The translations under genes were made by a program, and so were the position numbers. A DNA stretch of 64,000 nt from Meconema thalassinum. Its lineage: Eukaryota; Arthropoda; Insecta; Orthoptera; Tettigoniidae. Below the pieces are notes generated by a model. The model saw nothing but the letters and a program-made list of their open reading frames with translations, did not search any database and was not told the origin of the DNA. The DNA is taken from NCBI GenBank assembly GCA_946902985.2, contig CAMPQE020000053.1:744001-808000 (forward strand). The letters are read 5' to 3'. Positions 19,611 through 31,258 of the stretch are shown here, piece by piece (the stretch's first letter is position 1; the number at the start of each line of letters is the position of its first letter).

Positions 19611-19740
19611 GTATGCCATGTCTTGTATGTGGTTTCGCCCAGGAACACCAAGCTGGCTCATCAGCGGGCTCTTGTTAAACCACGCCCAGGAGTAGCGAAC
19701 TGTGCACTACCTCCCGTCTTATGAAGCGCACGTGCACCTC
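19611..19740 (-). ncRNA. Hammerhead-like motif H3, canonical catalytic boxes
   Basis: The minus strand has GAGCCCG, then CTGATGAG (core at 19658-19664), stem II CCAGCTTGGTGTTCCTGGG and CGAAAC (GAAA at 19633-19636), then CACATACAAG. Both catalytic boxes are perfect. Compared with H2 and H4, the upstream GTGGGGGTC that supplies stem III and the cleavage site seems deleted (CTCCTGGGC joins directly to stem I). It may therefore be unable to cleave. Confidence 0.6.
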
Positions 19741-19799
19741 TAACTGAGAGAGCTAAAAGCCCAAGCAGAGTTTCACCTCCCTATAAAGGCTTCTAAGGG

Positions 19800-19942
19800 T
19801 ATGGTATGATGGCTTTCACGGTACGTGAATTAAAACTCAGCACTTTTTCTAGGTTTATGCCGTGTCATGTGCGGGGTTTCGGACAGGAACACCAAGCTGG
19901 CTCATTAGCGGGCTCATGGTGTTCCGCGCCTGGACCCCCACA
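19800..19942 (-). ncRNA. Hammerhead-like motif H4 with downstream arm
   Basis: The minus strand reads CTGTGGGGGTC, a stem I hairpin CAGGC...GCCCG, CTAATGAG (one G-to-A change from CTGATGAG at 19902-19908), CCAGCTTGGTGTTCCTGTC, CGAAAC, CCCGCACATG. The arm TGCTGAGTTTTAATTCACG ... follows. Stem III (GTGGGGGT with ACCCCGCAC) is well kept; the core change should reduce or abolish activity. Confidence 0.6.
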
Positions 19943-19974
19943 GGGACCTCTCCCTACTCCAACTCTCCCCTGAT

Positions 19975-21362
19975 GCTGTCGTCCTTAATGAGACTTTTCT
20001 TCTTCCTTCCCAACAGCTACACCTACCTCCGTACACTGCCTACCGTGCTGATCAACCACATTTCGCAGCTCGAGGAGGTGTGGCTGTTGGATTCCATCGG
20101 ATTCTTACCGTCACTCAGCATCACTATAATTTCCCTCACCACTTCTCCGAGTATTTGATTTTAAAAGTCTTAGCCCCGTCCAAAACCTTTACCACACCGG
20201 CTCTTATCACCATCCCCATTATCTTCCCCCATTTCACTGCCCCATCCCGACCTCCCCCTTCCCGCTGCTTCACCCAAACCGATTAGCCCGCTTACTTCTC
20301 ACTCATCCTAACTCTCCTATTTCCCTTCCTAACCATCATGCCCTTGTTACTGAAACTGCTATTCTCACCGCTGATCGTCCCCATATCCCTCGTCGCTCGT
20401 TCCCACGTACCAAACCTCCTATCCCACCAAAAGCCCTTCGTCTCCTCCAACTCGCGCATCGTTACAATCGCTTTTACTTTCGCACCCGTGATCCCGATCA
20501 TCTTCGCCAACATCGTCTCAACCTCCAAGTAAAATCCTTCCCAATTTTAGCCCACATTTCGTCGTCCCACCAAAATGCAACCACCACGTCCATCGACCCC
20601 ATCCGTACTCCCTCTGTCGTCCCGACCTCTTTGCCGCTAATTTTTATACCGTTTTCTCCCCCGGCCACAACCCTAAATTCAATCACCTCCTCAAGGAATC
20701 CCAAGCTGGTTTTCACGCCCATCGCTCAACTCAAGATCACCTTTTCTCTTCATGCATTTGTGAAACCTCGCCATACCGCTGCCCATTTTTGCTTAGATGT
20801 AGAGAAAGCTTTTGACACCGTTACAGTTTACCATCCCGTCCTCATGTATAAACTCCATCATCTCCCTCTACCCCCTTCCCTTATTCGTCCTATTTACCAA
20901 TTCCTCCACCATCGTACTGCATCTGTCCGCATTCGCAACGCCTCCTCTTACACCTCTTCCCTCAGGAATCACCTCTTTCCCCCTCCTATATCTCCTCCTT
21001 ACCTATGATGTTCCCCATCCCCCACCGCCTCTCCGTCAGCACCAATTCTCGCCCTAGCCCGTTCTGCTCCTTCCCTTACCCGTCACATCCAACCCTATAT
21101 TTTTACCCTGGAATCTTGGCTCCTCTCCTTCCACGTTACTTTTAATGCCTGCAAGACCCAACTTGTCGTCTTCCACTCTAAATCCCGTATCTGTCGTACT
21201 CGTAACAAAATCCATCTTACCCATCATGATGTTCCTATTCCTGAATTCACCACCGCCGACTATCTTGGTATTACCTATAAGAATGACCTTCGCTGGCAAC
21301 ACCACCTCAACGCCCAATACCGCCGTGCCTATCGTCGTCTAACTGTTCTCCGTACTGTACCC
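19975..21362 (+). pseudogene. Jockey-like LINE (LINE-gamma), RT part
   Basis: The frame gives FCLDVEKAFDTV (about 20790-20820, RT motif with the first catalytic aspartate), LIRPIYQFLHHRTASVRI, then SPPYL where the PLSPxL motif is expected. Next come FNACKTQLVVF near 21150, PEFTTADYLGITYKND near 21245 and the tail YRRAYRRLTVLRTV to 21360. This order is that of Jockey-type reverse transcriptases. The catalytic xADD box is not readable and several frames are used, so it is a decayed copy. The reading stops at GTACCC and resumes at 25733. Confidence 0.75.
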
Positions 21363-24300
21363 GTAAAAATCGAGAAGTTACTTGCTGGAATCCCAAGCAC
21401 AGCTGGATCGTGAAAATATGATCGTTTCCGGCTAGTTAAACTATCAATATTGCACCAACAAGCTCTTCGAGATTATACACAGTAGGCTACGATCGTGCAA
21501 TGGATAAAATAAAAATATACTACTAGTAGAGTGAGATAACTTACCTTACATTTCGGGGTTATGTAGGGTAAAACGGGCTTATTGCCTTAATTAGGTTGCT
21601 CCATAACACCATCTCGGCTTATAGTTGAAAATAATTCATTCGAGACAGAACTTATAAAACGAAATAAATTTATTAACAAAAACCTAATATAAATAAAAAA
21701 TTCCCAATATAAATTAATAACAAATACACTTACTCATACACACTAAAATGAAGAGTCTGTGACTTCCTGAAAGTATTAGTTACACTTGCATTGGCCTGAG
21801 CCATGTAGTGGATTTACAAAAAGAACCAACAACAACCTATTAAAACAGCCAATGTTACAATCGTTTAAAATTTCTACTCGTGCAGGAAGACGCAACTGCA
21901 TATTATGTCTGTCAAGTCAAACTCAATCAGATATTCATTCATAATCGGGACACCTGCAAACTCGTTTCATAATGGGTATGTGACATAACGGACCTCTACG
22001 CGCTTAACACCTGTCAGGCTTCCGTTCATCGCTCCCGTGAAAGAGCTCGCAACACACTCGACTTGTATATCCAATGATATTACACGCCTGCCAAATTCCT
22101 TCTTCAAAGCGAAGTGTTACAGCTTTGCACACACATTATAAAAGCTTTTAATACATACTCATACTTACAATTTCCATTCACGTTACTGGCCTCGTAACGG
22201 AACTTCACATTCATTCATCCAATTATACACTATGTTATATACACGCCTAATCTAGCATTCTGCAATGCATTCAAAAACAATAAAATACACTTGGATGTCA
22301 AATATTTACAACAAACTACAACAAAATGTTATGTTTAATTGTATAATAACAATTAACTAAACTCGCAATTGTTTCTATATATACTATATACAATAGTATT
22401 TCATTTACTATGTCCTTCTATAATTCTATTCTGGATAGAATTCTGTTCTTCTCTTTTATATGAGAGGCAACATACACGATACTGTATATAAGATACTAAG
22501 CCTTGTCTATTCTTGAGTTACTATGACACAATTATTGTTATAATGCTATACCATTTAAGTCTGTAATGGGTTTATCGTCATCTCCGGTCTCATATAATAA
22601 TAATATCGTATGGCCTCGGGTGCCTGGTGCAAGCTTTGCTATTTGACACCCAGAGGGTAGCTTGCATGTCGAAATTCGTAGTTCCTTGACTATGAAAGTC
22701 AAGGAGGTTAGATGTTAGATATCTAATCTCCTTGAACACAATAGCGCTTTCTAGTAGAGAAATGAGGAACTTTGTGCTGGCGGAAACTCCCGAGATTAAT
22801 TTTGCCATTATGAACTCGGCCTACTGAATTCAAATGGGTTCTTTGACATGCCAACATCGTATGACATGCGTATCGTATTTTTGCCGCCTTTCAAAAATCA
22901 CTTACCACGGTCAGGGGCGAACCTGCAATCTTGGGGTTAGTAGACCGACACGCTACCTACTCACCCACCGTGGCAAGCTTCCGGTCTCATATGACCAATC
23001 ATCAAAGATAAGTTCATATAATTATAGGATAGCTCGAGGATTAATATAGTTAAAATTAAAGTTTAGAGAACAAAGATTGATAACGTTTCCCAAACATCGT
23101 TCCGCCTACTCCACTTCTATCTCTCCCTCTAAATCGTAGATCTATACACACATAGCAGCCCTCAATAACTCTACTAACACACAACGATGCTTTAATCTCC
23201 TCACAACAGTACTACACTGCAATAATACGACAACACCTTCGCATTCCAACAAATATTTCCCCGCAGACTCCACTATCTTCTACATACGGCATGAATCTCA
23301 TCGTATATTCAATAAACAACTCTTATAACATCAATTCAATTGTTTCCAACAATTCTCCGGTAGTACTTGCATTAATTCCAATCAGCATTCATTTTAGCGT
23401 TGTTCCAAGCAACTACTAACATTATTAACAGCAATATCTGTTCTAGTGACTTAACTTTCTTTCTCAAAACGATCATAGAAGTTGTTTGTGAAAGATCTCC
23501 GCAGGTTTACTAAAATTTGTAACTCTGATATCAATTACATTTAAAAGATATACATAAATTCGTTTCACCATACTGATCATGACTTCAAAGTTACACGGTT
23601 GCAATATTATGTCCACACAATAACATTTGTGTAAAAATAACGACAAGTGTTATTTAAGTGTCCAATAAATATCAATCACGACTGGAATAGACCATATATA
23701 AATTCCCTGCTGTCGGATAATTAATCTTCTAAGAAGATATGGCTCAAATAATGTTACATTAATGAAAGGGTGAAGCCATCCTTCAAATAAATGGGTATGT
23801 CAACTCCTGAATGTATCACCAATCTATAAAAAGAATGTTTATAAGTACATGACTTTATATCATAATCATGACGAATATTACTTGCCAGATTGACGAAATG
23901 TTCATAGTAATCAGTGATATTTCACAATATACCACACGTTGATTTCTTCTCCTGCACTAATATTTTTCTTACACTAAGACGCCCAATTAATTTACTCAAA
24001 GTGGATTTAATAGACATCTAAGACAAAACTGTCTGAAATCCTAACTAAAAAATCGAAAAACGTCGAATAGTAACTTCTTATTTTTTCCAAATTGGAAAAT
24101 AAATCCTCTAACAAATAAACTTCAGTTCAGAAACTGTATCGTTGAACTTTCATGTACGGATGACTAAAGACAATCATCCTACACGATCTTGCAGAATAAA
24201 CCTGTTAAACATCAAAGTGAAAATACATAAATGAAACATGGGGAATTGTTGCTCAAGAATGCCATCACAATACTGTAACTACATAATAATATTGAGCACT

Positions 24301-25732
24301 TCTACCTTGTCTGAAGACTTCTGAAGCTTATATATATGGTATTCTGAAAATACCTAGATGTTTCATCTTACCAAGAATGAAATGTCCACGCAAGTGGAAG
24401 AACAGCGACCTCGGATAAGGAAGGATTTCCTCTCCGGAAAACACCCGTCTCCGCCGGACATCGAACTGCGTCTCTCGAATATGGATCCCAATTTTCGAAC
24501 AATTGCCGGGTCTAGTCCCTGGCATATTATTTCTTCCTGATGATGACTCTTCATTCGACGACTCCAATCGAATTTCCCACATTATTCTCGAGTAATATTG
24601 TCGACATAGATTCATAGTTACAAATAAGATTTGTAAGTGTAGATCGAATCACAATCGTAGTTAGTAATGTTCATGTAGTTGGTCAATAAATGATAATAAT
24701 TGCTCGTAGTCGAAAGTATATGTACACGATAATACATTAATTGTACTGGATGGTATTGTACATAATGTTTCATGTATACTCGACTTTCTTGATATTCTAG
24801 ATGCTGTACATATTTCTGTTGTTAATTAACGTTGCTCCATGTTGCCTAATCACAGCTCTGCTTTAACATATCCCAATCGCATAAAGGTTTTAGTCCATCA
24901 TCTCAAACATCTTCAATATAGTAAATGATAATTATTCTCAATACATATTAGTAGCCATTATAGCTAATGTCTTAATGTTCATGTATAACACACTGCTACC
25001 CACGTTGTCTCTGTATCATGGACTTGTATTCGCTGCAATCTTGTCGAACCAAAAGTATTTCAAATGAAATGCGTAACTTTCTTCAGCAGATATATAATGT
25101 CTAAAAACTGCCTAAATATGCGAATTTGTAACTTCAAATCTTTATAGACTGATACTGTATGCTTATGAGTATATTCTGTATACACAATCGTTGAACTTAT
25201 ACCGAAGAGTAATTCATAAAAGACTAATAAGGCCTCAACTCAACTTCACGTAGATTAACTAGCGAGACTTCTACTATGACTTGGCCTGCATCGGCACTGT
25301 ACCCTCGAGTGGTCTACTACCGCACGCGGATAACATCCACGGGACTGAACTATCCCGGAATATACGTCTTAAATCTCTGACGTCTATAGGAATAAGAATG
25401 CTCCTTATTGCTGTCCCCTCTCGAGCTCTAATTTTCCTCAGCGCCATTTGCAGGACCTCTTCTCATTGGCTGTGGGCACATATCCAATGATATATTTTAT
25501 AACAATTAGTTGGTCATAATCCGCGGTAAAATCTTGTGGCTAGGAACTTTCCAACTTTCTAGATCATTCTTAGGCGTCACAAATCACGTGATCGCGCTCA
25601 CCCGCTCGCCTGTGCTTGCTAACAATACTCGTTTTGAGCCACGCTCCAGCATTCATATTTCAACGTTAAATTTAACATAGGGCTCGAAAAATATCATCAT
25701 ATTTATCATTCAACAGTCAAATTTCGGGTGCA
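21363..25732. mobile_element. 4.37-kb non-coding insertion within LINE-gamma
   Basis: GTACCC lies at both edges (21357-21362 and 25733-25738). Removing the insert and one copy rejoins LINE-gamma in frame (LRTVP then SPATPGPLAPHIINLYK). The insert is AT-rich and has no credible coding region. I could not find long terminal repeats or clear inverted termini. The left end is GTAAAAATCGAGAAG and the right end TTTCGGGTGCA; a six-base duplication would suit an LTR-type or Polinton-type integrase, but the class is unknown. It contains a SINE (22585-22980). Confidence 0.6.
22585..22980 (-). mobile_element. tRNA-derived SINE with ATT tail
   Basis: On the minus strand the copy starts CCACGGTGGGTGAGTAGGTA (A-box region), has a B-box-like CAGGTTCGCCCCTG, then GGCATGTCAAAGAACC, a body beginning GGCAAAATTAATCTCGGG and a (ATT)n tail near 22600. 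A 3' half of the same body is at 42312-42535. The short open frames in the body are incidental. Confidence 0.75.
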
Positions 25733-26337
25733 GTACCCTCACCGGCCACACCTGGGCCTTTAGCCCCCCACATCATCAACCTCTACAAAACTTTTATCCG
25801 TCCCATCATTCTCTATGCCTCTCTTGCCTGGATTACCGCCAAACCTCAAATCTATTTCAAGCTGTCCATCCTCGCATCGCCTATCACCTTAAACTTGACA
25901 CCCATTTAGCCCATTTCACACCCTACTACACCATCCCTACTATTCTCTGCCACATTTATTCCCTTCGTTTGAAATACCTCGCTCGCACCCAACGTATTTC
26001 CCTTCCAACTTCACAGAAGCTCCTCCTCTTTCCCCTCTCACCCAGGATATCCTTCACGACCGTCGCACACCCACCCACTCACATCTCTTCCCCCCACCCC
26101 CGCCTCCAACTAACACCCTCCTTCCTTCTAATTCTTTGCTACGCATGGTGCTCTCGGGGGTGTCTGCCCTTAGTGAAGCGAGTTTTAAGCGCATAGCCTG
26201 CTTCAATCTATTTTTCTCTATATTGCACTATTCCTCACCCTTTTTCTGAGCACATCACCCTAACTACAGCTCGCTCTCTTCGTACCCCAGAGCTTCAACT
26301 CACAGTGCACCGTATCCCCAAGTGCGATTACCGTCAT
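25733..26337 (+). pseudogene. LINE-gamma, C-terminal part
   Basis: The reading resumes as PHIINLYKTFIRPIILYAS and LAWITAKPQ, the thumb region of Jockey-type RT (LYKxFIRPxLxYAS). It continues with HLAHFTPYYTIPTILCHIYS-like and RTPELQLTVHRIPKCDYRH to 26337, where the polymerase element begins. In-frame continuation IYPTNIIQTLLTV at 36133 suggests the LINE resumes on the far side. Confidence 0.7.
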
Positions 26338-26784
26338 AGGGCGGTTCTGGCACAGGGGCTAATGGGCTAGATAGCCGCCACACTCGCAGACTATGGATGA
26401 CGTCACAGGGAGAGGTCGACTGTGTAACGTTGCTAAATGGAATATTTATCATTTATTTATAATTTATTTTTTAATTTACTATTTATATAATTATAATTAC
26501 TTTTATTTTATTTTAATATTTATTTTTTTATTTATTGTGTCAAAGCACTAAACTGCAAGGTCATTACCTCAAAAATTCTCTAACCCAAAGAGACCTAATT
26601 TAAACATTTAAATTAAATGAATGAAAGATTTTCTTTTTTTACATTTTAGAATTACATTTTAGATTTTTATTTTTTTATTTTAAATTTTAATATTTTAGAA
26701 TTTAGATTTTGCAAAAACGAGTAAACTACCAGGCCATAGACCAAACATTTGTTTTTAATTTTTAACTTATACATTTTATTTGTG

Positions 26785-26945
26785 AGGAAAGCAATGGCAA
26801 ACTACCTCACTTCTCTTCTTGCCTAGAACGCCTCAAAATAGCGCTGCCTTGGGTTTTGTGGGTATCTACTCACATAACGTAACGGCGGTACTTTTTGAGG
26901 ATCCAACCAGCCTTCGGGCTGACTACCTAACAGACAGACACATTT
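26785..26945 (+). mobile_element. SINE 3' fragment in the left arm
   Basis: GGAAAGCAATGGCAAACTAC ... GAGGATCCAACCAGCCTTCG ... ACAGACAGACAC resembles the 3' end of a common insect SINE. It is absent at the same place in the right arm (near 35680), so it inserted after the arms formed. Confidence 0.6.
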
Positions 26946-27164
26946 TATTTATTTAATAGTTATTTTTTTAGCACAGGGCTAATGCACAAAATGGTTACTG
27001 CACGCAACCACTTGCACATATGGCATGCTAACCTAACCTAACCTTACATAACCTAATCTAACCTAACTTTATCTAACCGAACCTAACACACAGAAACCTC
27101 ATTTTAAGATTTAATTTAATGCATGTAAGATTTTCTATTTTTTACATTTTAGATGTTTAACCTA

Positions 27165-28650
27165 TCTTCATTTTATGAAAAAAAAAAAGGCTTTTGAGAA
27201 CACCCTTTGTTCCAGTGTGTGTGCGTGTGTGTGTGTCCCCTAATAACTTCTAAACGGCTCTAGCGATTTCAATGAAACTCGGTAAGATCATAGCACTATT
27301 CTGACCGACCCCGACCGTGCCCTTCAAATTTTATTGTGTCCCACCAATCCGACATGGCGGCTGTGCGAAATATTTCACCAGCATTCAGTATTTCCGAAAC
27401 TATTACCGATATCGCCCTGAAATTATGTACGGAGATAAAGGGCACAACTAGAGGTTCACCTATGAGCTTTCAAAAACCTCGTAACGACAAAACCACCATG
27501 GCGGCCAAGCGAAGTTGAGACTTTTAAATAGACTTTTCTGGCGATTTAACTATTCAAACGTAATAAAACTTGGTACTGCAAATGTTTAAACACATTGTAA
27601 TGCACTGGAGTCTAATTTAGTTCAATTGTTCACATAACCTCAAAATGGCGGCTGTGCGAAATATTTCACTGACATTCTATATCTCCGAAACTGTTACAGA
27701 TATCACACTGAAATTTAGTACGGTGATAAAGGGCACTGATACAAGTTTATCTATGTAACTTTCATAATCCTGTAAAATACAAAACGAAAATGGCGGCCAA
27801 GCGAAGTTAAAATATTTTAGTAGACCTTTCCCGTGATTTAACTCTCTGAGTGCAGTGAAATGTGGTACAGTAAATGATTTTCCTAATTGTAATGCACTGG
27901 CATCTAATTTAGTTCAATTGTTTACATAACCTCAAGATGGCGGCTGTGCGAAATTTTATAATTAAGTTTTTATTTCTTGTGTCGTAATCATGTGATCGAA
28001 GTGAAAGTCTGAATAATTAACCTAGGCAATAATTATCCTTGAATGGTACATAACTCTATGGCCTATACATATAACAAACCAAAATGGCGAGCATCCGAAA
28101 TATTTAGACGGTTCTCAATATTTATGAATCTTTTACAGCAATCAAACTGAAATTTGTAATGTTCATAGAGGCTATGAACATATGTACACCTATAGGACTT
28201 TCAGTAACCCGGTGAGCACAAATCCAACATGGCGGCAACGCGAAGTATAAATATTTAAATGGACATTTCTCGCGCATTAACTATCTGAGTGCAGTGAAAC
28301 GTAGCACGTTAAATGCTTATACAAATGCTAATCCAAAGGCATCTAACTTATTTCAACTGTTTACATAATCACAAGATGGCAGCTGTGCGAAATATTTAAA
28401 TCTCGTTTTTACTTGTTATGTTCTAATCATGCGATTGAAGTTTAAATACCACACGTACTCAATAATCTTAATGTAATAGTACAAAAATAAAAATTCAACC
28501 TGGCGACCATCTGAAATATTTAGACGGTTCTGAATATCTACGAATCTATCGCAACCTTCAAACAGAAATTTTGTATGTTGATAGAGGCAACTAACATGAG
28601 TAGGATATATGAAATTAGGCTGTATAGTTCTTCACGGAACTACTTGTTTA
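27165..28650 (-). mobile_element. Non-autonomous element with ~295-bp internal repeats, copy 1
   Basis: Read on minus it begins CAAGTAGTTCCGTGAAGAAC and ends in a (CA)n stretch and a T-rich ...AATGAAGATAGG. Between are four to five ~295-bp units marked by AAATGGCGGCTGTGCGAAAT (plus strand, about 27350, 27645, 27938, 28373). It interrupts the left arm of the polymerase element (the right arm is uninterrupted near 35260). A second copy lies at 50370-51898 in opposite orientation. Confidence 0.8.
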
Positions 28651-29451
28651 TTTTAAGATTTTAGTTTTAACATTTTAGATTTTATATTTTGTTTTGATTT
28701 TACATTTTAAATTTTTGATTTTCCAAAAAGAGTAAATAAACTGCAAGGTCACATACATAACCTAACCTAACATTTAAAGCTAAGCCAAAGGCTAATCAAC
28801 ACATCCAAAATATGTGAGGAGTATCTTTATGCTAGTCTTATAGAGAGTAAGGTAAAGCTAACACTGTGCAAGATGTTCGCTACGCACAACCAGCTTACAA
28901 TATTACAAAGTCAGTCATGTTTTAAAAAGTAAAATGCTTTTATTCATTTTTTTTCTTTTCATTTTCATATTTCACACAATTTCCAATTTACAGTTTTTAA
29001 AAATGTCAGTTCTAAGTTTTTGAATTTTGTCAATATTGAAACATGGATTTTCCAATATTTGTTGTTTACATGTTTTTCATTTAGTCCATGTACAAAGTTC
29101 ATTTTGCATTAGGAATGGGGAGCGGTGGGTAGTAATTAAAATGTACAAGCAGTGTCCATACAATATTTTCATTAATTTTAAAATTCATATACAATATTTA
29201 CACATAATACATTTTTTGTTATAAACTGTAGAGTTGGATTTATTTGTTTTCTATTTTATTCTTAAGTGTGAAAACCTTTTTTTCTTTTCTTGTTGCTTGA
29301 TTGGTGCTGTTTTTTATTTTTAGTGCTATTGTTTTTATTTTGTTTAAATTGTTTGGTTTATTTATTTGCTACATGCAAATTGTCCATTCATAACTTAACT
29401 TAACTCTTTAAGGATGGTCAATGATTGAATAATGAACATAGGCATGTGTAG

Positions 29452-29931
29452 CTATACCATCGAATCAATTACTCTTTTATCATCACTAGGAAACAAAGCA
29501 ATTTTGTTTAGCCTTAAAGATGATATGTCATGTTGTTTAGAAGCAATAATGTTCATTGGTATTCTTTTTATCTCGTTTTTCATAATACAATCCTTATAAT
29601 CTTGAAAGCTTATCCATTTTTTGACAACACCTCTGCTAATACCTTTAATCTTTTTTATTTCTTTACCATTTATGTCTAAAGCGTACATTTTAGCTCTAAC
29701 TCCAACAAATTCTTCTATAATTAGTCCAAAAACCTCGTCTTTAAATTTCCCAAACGGTTTCTTGTTTGATGTAGAGTAACATATGTGATAAGTAGGATAA
29801 TCAGATATGTCCAGGTGTTCTAGGAAATCCAACTCGTCTTGATATACATCTTGGGTGTTAACGAAATAAATGAACGAGTTGGTATCCATATACATTAGTT
29901 TAAGTTTGTCCATGCCATAATAGTGTAGCAA
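29452..29931 (-). pseudogene. Family B DNA polymerase C-terminal fragment in the left arm
   Basis: A 159-codon stretch on minus carries the polymerase motif C region as YMDTNSFIYF (DTDS is expected, so one catalytic aspartate is asparagine), then KKPFGKFKDE and EFVGVRAKMYALD, SRGVVKKWISFQDYKD and a conserved tail. These are C-terminal features of the DNA_pol_B_2 (protein-primed, organellar and viral) type. It has no stop but only represents the 3' end of the gene, and is the inverted counterpart of 34128-34563. Confidence 0.85.
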
Positions 29932-30049
29932 GAGTCAATCATAAACCTTAGAGTACTTTGGATTTTTGGAATTTTATTGTGTTGTTCTTGTTGTTGCTTA
30001 CAAACATGGCGGTAAGCATTATGCTATGATAAGAGGGCTGAGATACTTT

Positions 30050-30240
30050 CCAAGACCAAATATGTAAGAGCCAATACGAAAGCCGACAAAAAAGCCAACA
30101 AAAGACAACAAACGCCTTCAAAACAGCCAACAAAAAGTCACAAACACCAACAAAAGTCAACGAAAGCCAACAAAAAGGCGACAAAAAAACCAACAAAATG
30201 CCAACAAAAAGCCAAAAAAGCCAATACAATTGTGTCATTG
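30050..30240. repeat. GCCAACAAAA-type minisatellite
   Basis: About 15 irregular units of 10-13 bp based on GCCAACAAAAA lie just inside the left arm of the polymerase element. The minus strand gives a Leu/Trp/Phe-rich open frame that is a composition effect. Confidence 0.75.
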
Positions 30241-30339
30241 TTACATTATTTAAACAAGATATATTTGTATTAAACGATAAAGCAAACCTGATATGTGTAT
30301 TGATAGTGCAAAGAACAATTGCACTAATTATTGGAATGC

Positions 30340-31245
30340 ATACTAGTAGTTGAGTGGGTTGTCATATTGACCGATAGAGAGCATGCTGATAGTTCAGGTG
30401 GTGCTTATATTGACCGCTAGGTAGGATGCTGGTCGTTCAGTGAGTGTTGATTTGGAGCGCTAGGTACCCTGCTGATCGTTCAGTTAGTTCTCATAGTCAC
30501 CACTAGATAGTGGAAACATACTTTGTGTGTCGCATTTGACTATCTGACATAGTATGACGCGTGAAAAACGTGCTTGTATATGCTTTGTATATAAATTGAA
30601 TATATACAATTTTCCACTAAGTGTTTAGAACTAATGTGTATAGCCTTGTGTAGGGAATTTAGTGGTCCTTAGCAAGAAAGAGTGTATAATCACGAGTGTA
30701 CAGCCTTTTGATATGCAGTAAGTACCTGATAACCTTGAGTAGGATGTAAGAATATTTTCAGTTGACTACTACCTTTTACAGTGTTCACATTGTGAAAGAC
30801 TGTCTCACCGACAAGTGTACAGCTTTGTCATAAGCAGTAAGCAGCTGTTCCCTTTACTAGGGATATATTAGGGGACCCATAGCATGAATATCAACCAGTT
30901 GACTATTATCTCTCACGGTGTTCACATGGTGAAAGACTGTCGAAACAACCATTGTACAGCCTTTTACTACACAGTAAGTAGCTGTTGGTCTTGACTATGG
31001 TATATTAGGGAACTCTAAGCAAGAATATAACCAGCTTCACATCGTGAAAGACCGTCTCACTGTCCAGTCTACAGCATTGTCATACGCTGTAAAGAGCTGT
31101 TGGTCTAGACTGTTGTATATTAGAGGACCCTTAACAAGAATATCACCAGTTGACTACTACCTCTCACGGTCGTCACATCGTGAAAGACTGTAGAAACAAC
31201 CATTGTACAGCCTTGTACTACAAAGTAAGCAGCTGTTTGGCAGAA
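30340..31245. repeat. Two degenerate tandem repeats upstream of the polymerase gene
   Basis: From about 30345 to 30500 a ~60-bp motif (ACCGCTAGGTAGGATGCTG with GTTCAGT) recurs about three times. From 30640 to 31245 a ~135-bp unit recurs about four times, marked by GTGAAAGACTGT near 30793, 30929, 31047 (as GTGAAAGACCGT) and 31180, and by AGTAAGCAGCTGT. The array ends directly before the first polymerase codons. Confidence 0.75.
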
Positions 31246-31258
31246 AACAACATCCATA

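Larger units (their letters stand above)
26338..29931 (+). repeat. Left terminal inverted repeat (with insertions)
   Basis: Matches to the right arm, read outward, include the CGACCTCTCCCTGTGACGTC block, the TTTACTCGTTTTTGCAAAATC block, the GCATGCCATATGTGCAAGTGG block, TTAGGTTAGG runs, the CTTACTCTCTATAAGACTAG block and the polymerase 3' end. Two insertions expand it: a SINE fragment (26785-26945) and the 295-bp-repeat element (27165-28650). Confidence 0.8.

Noticed and set aside
24328..24615. 95-codon minus-strand open frame
   Set aside because: Three overlapping frames are open here on both strands, none with a domain; it lies in the coding-free insertion.
21363..25732. LTR retrotransposon
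   Set aside because: No terminal repeats beginning TG and ending CA, and no gag or pol coding sequence could be found.
29948..30238. 96-codon hydrophobic minus-strand open frame resembling a membrane protein
   Set aside because: It is the translation of a GCCAACAAAA minisatellite; the Leu/Trp/Phe pattern reflects the repeat.
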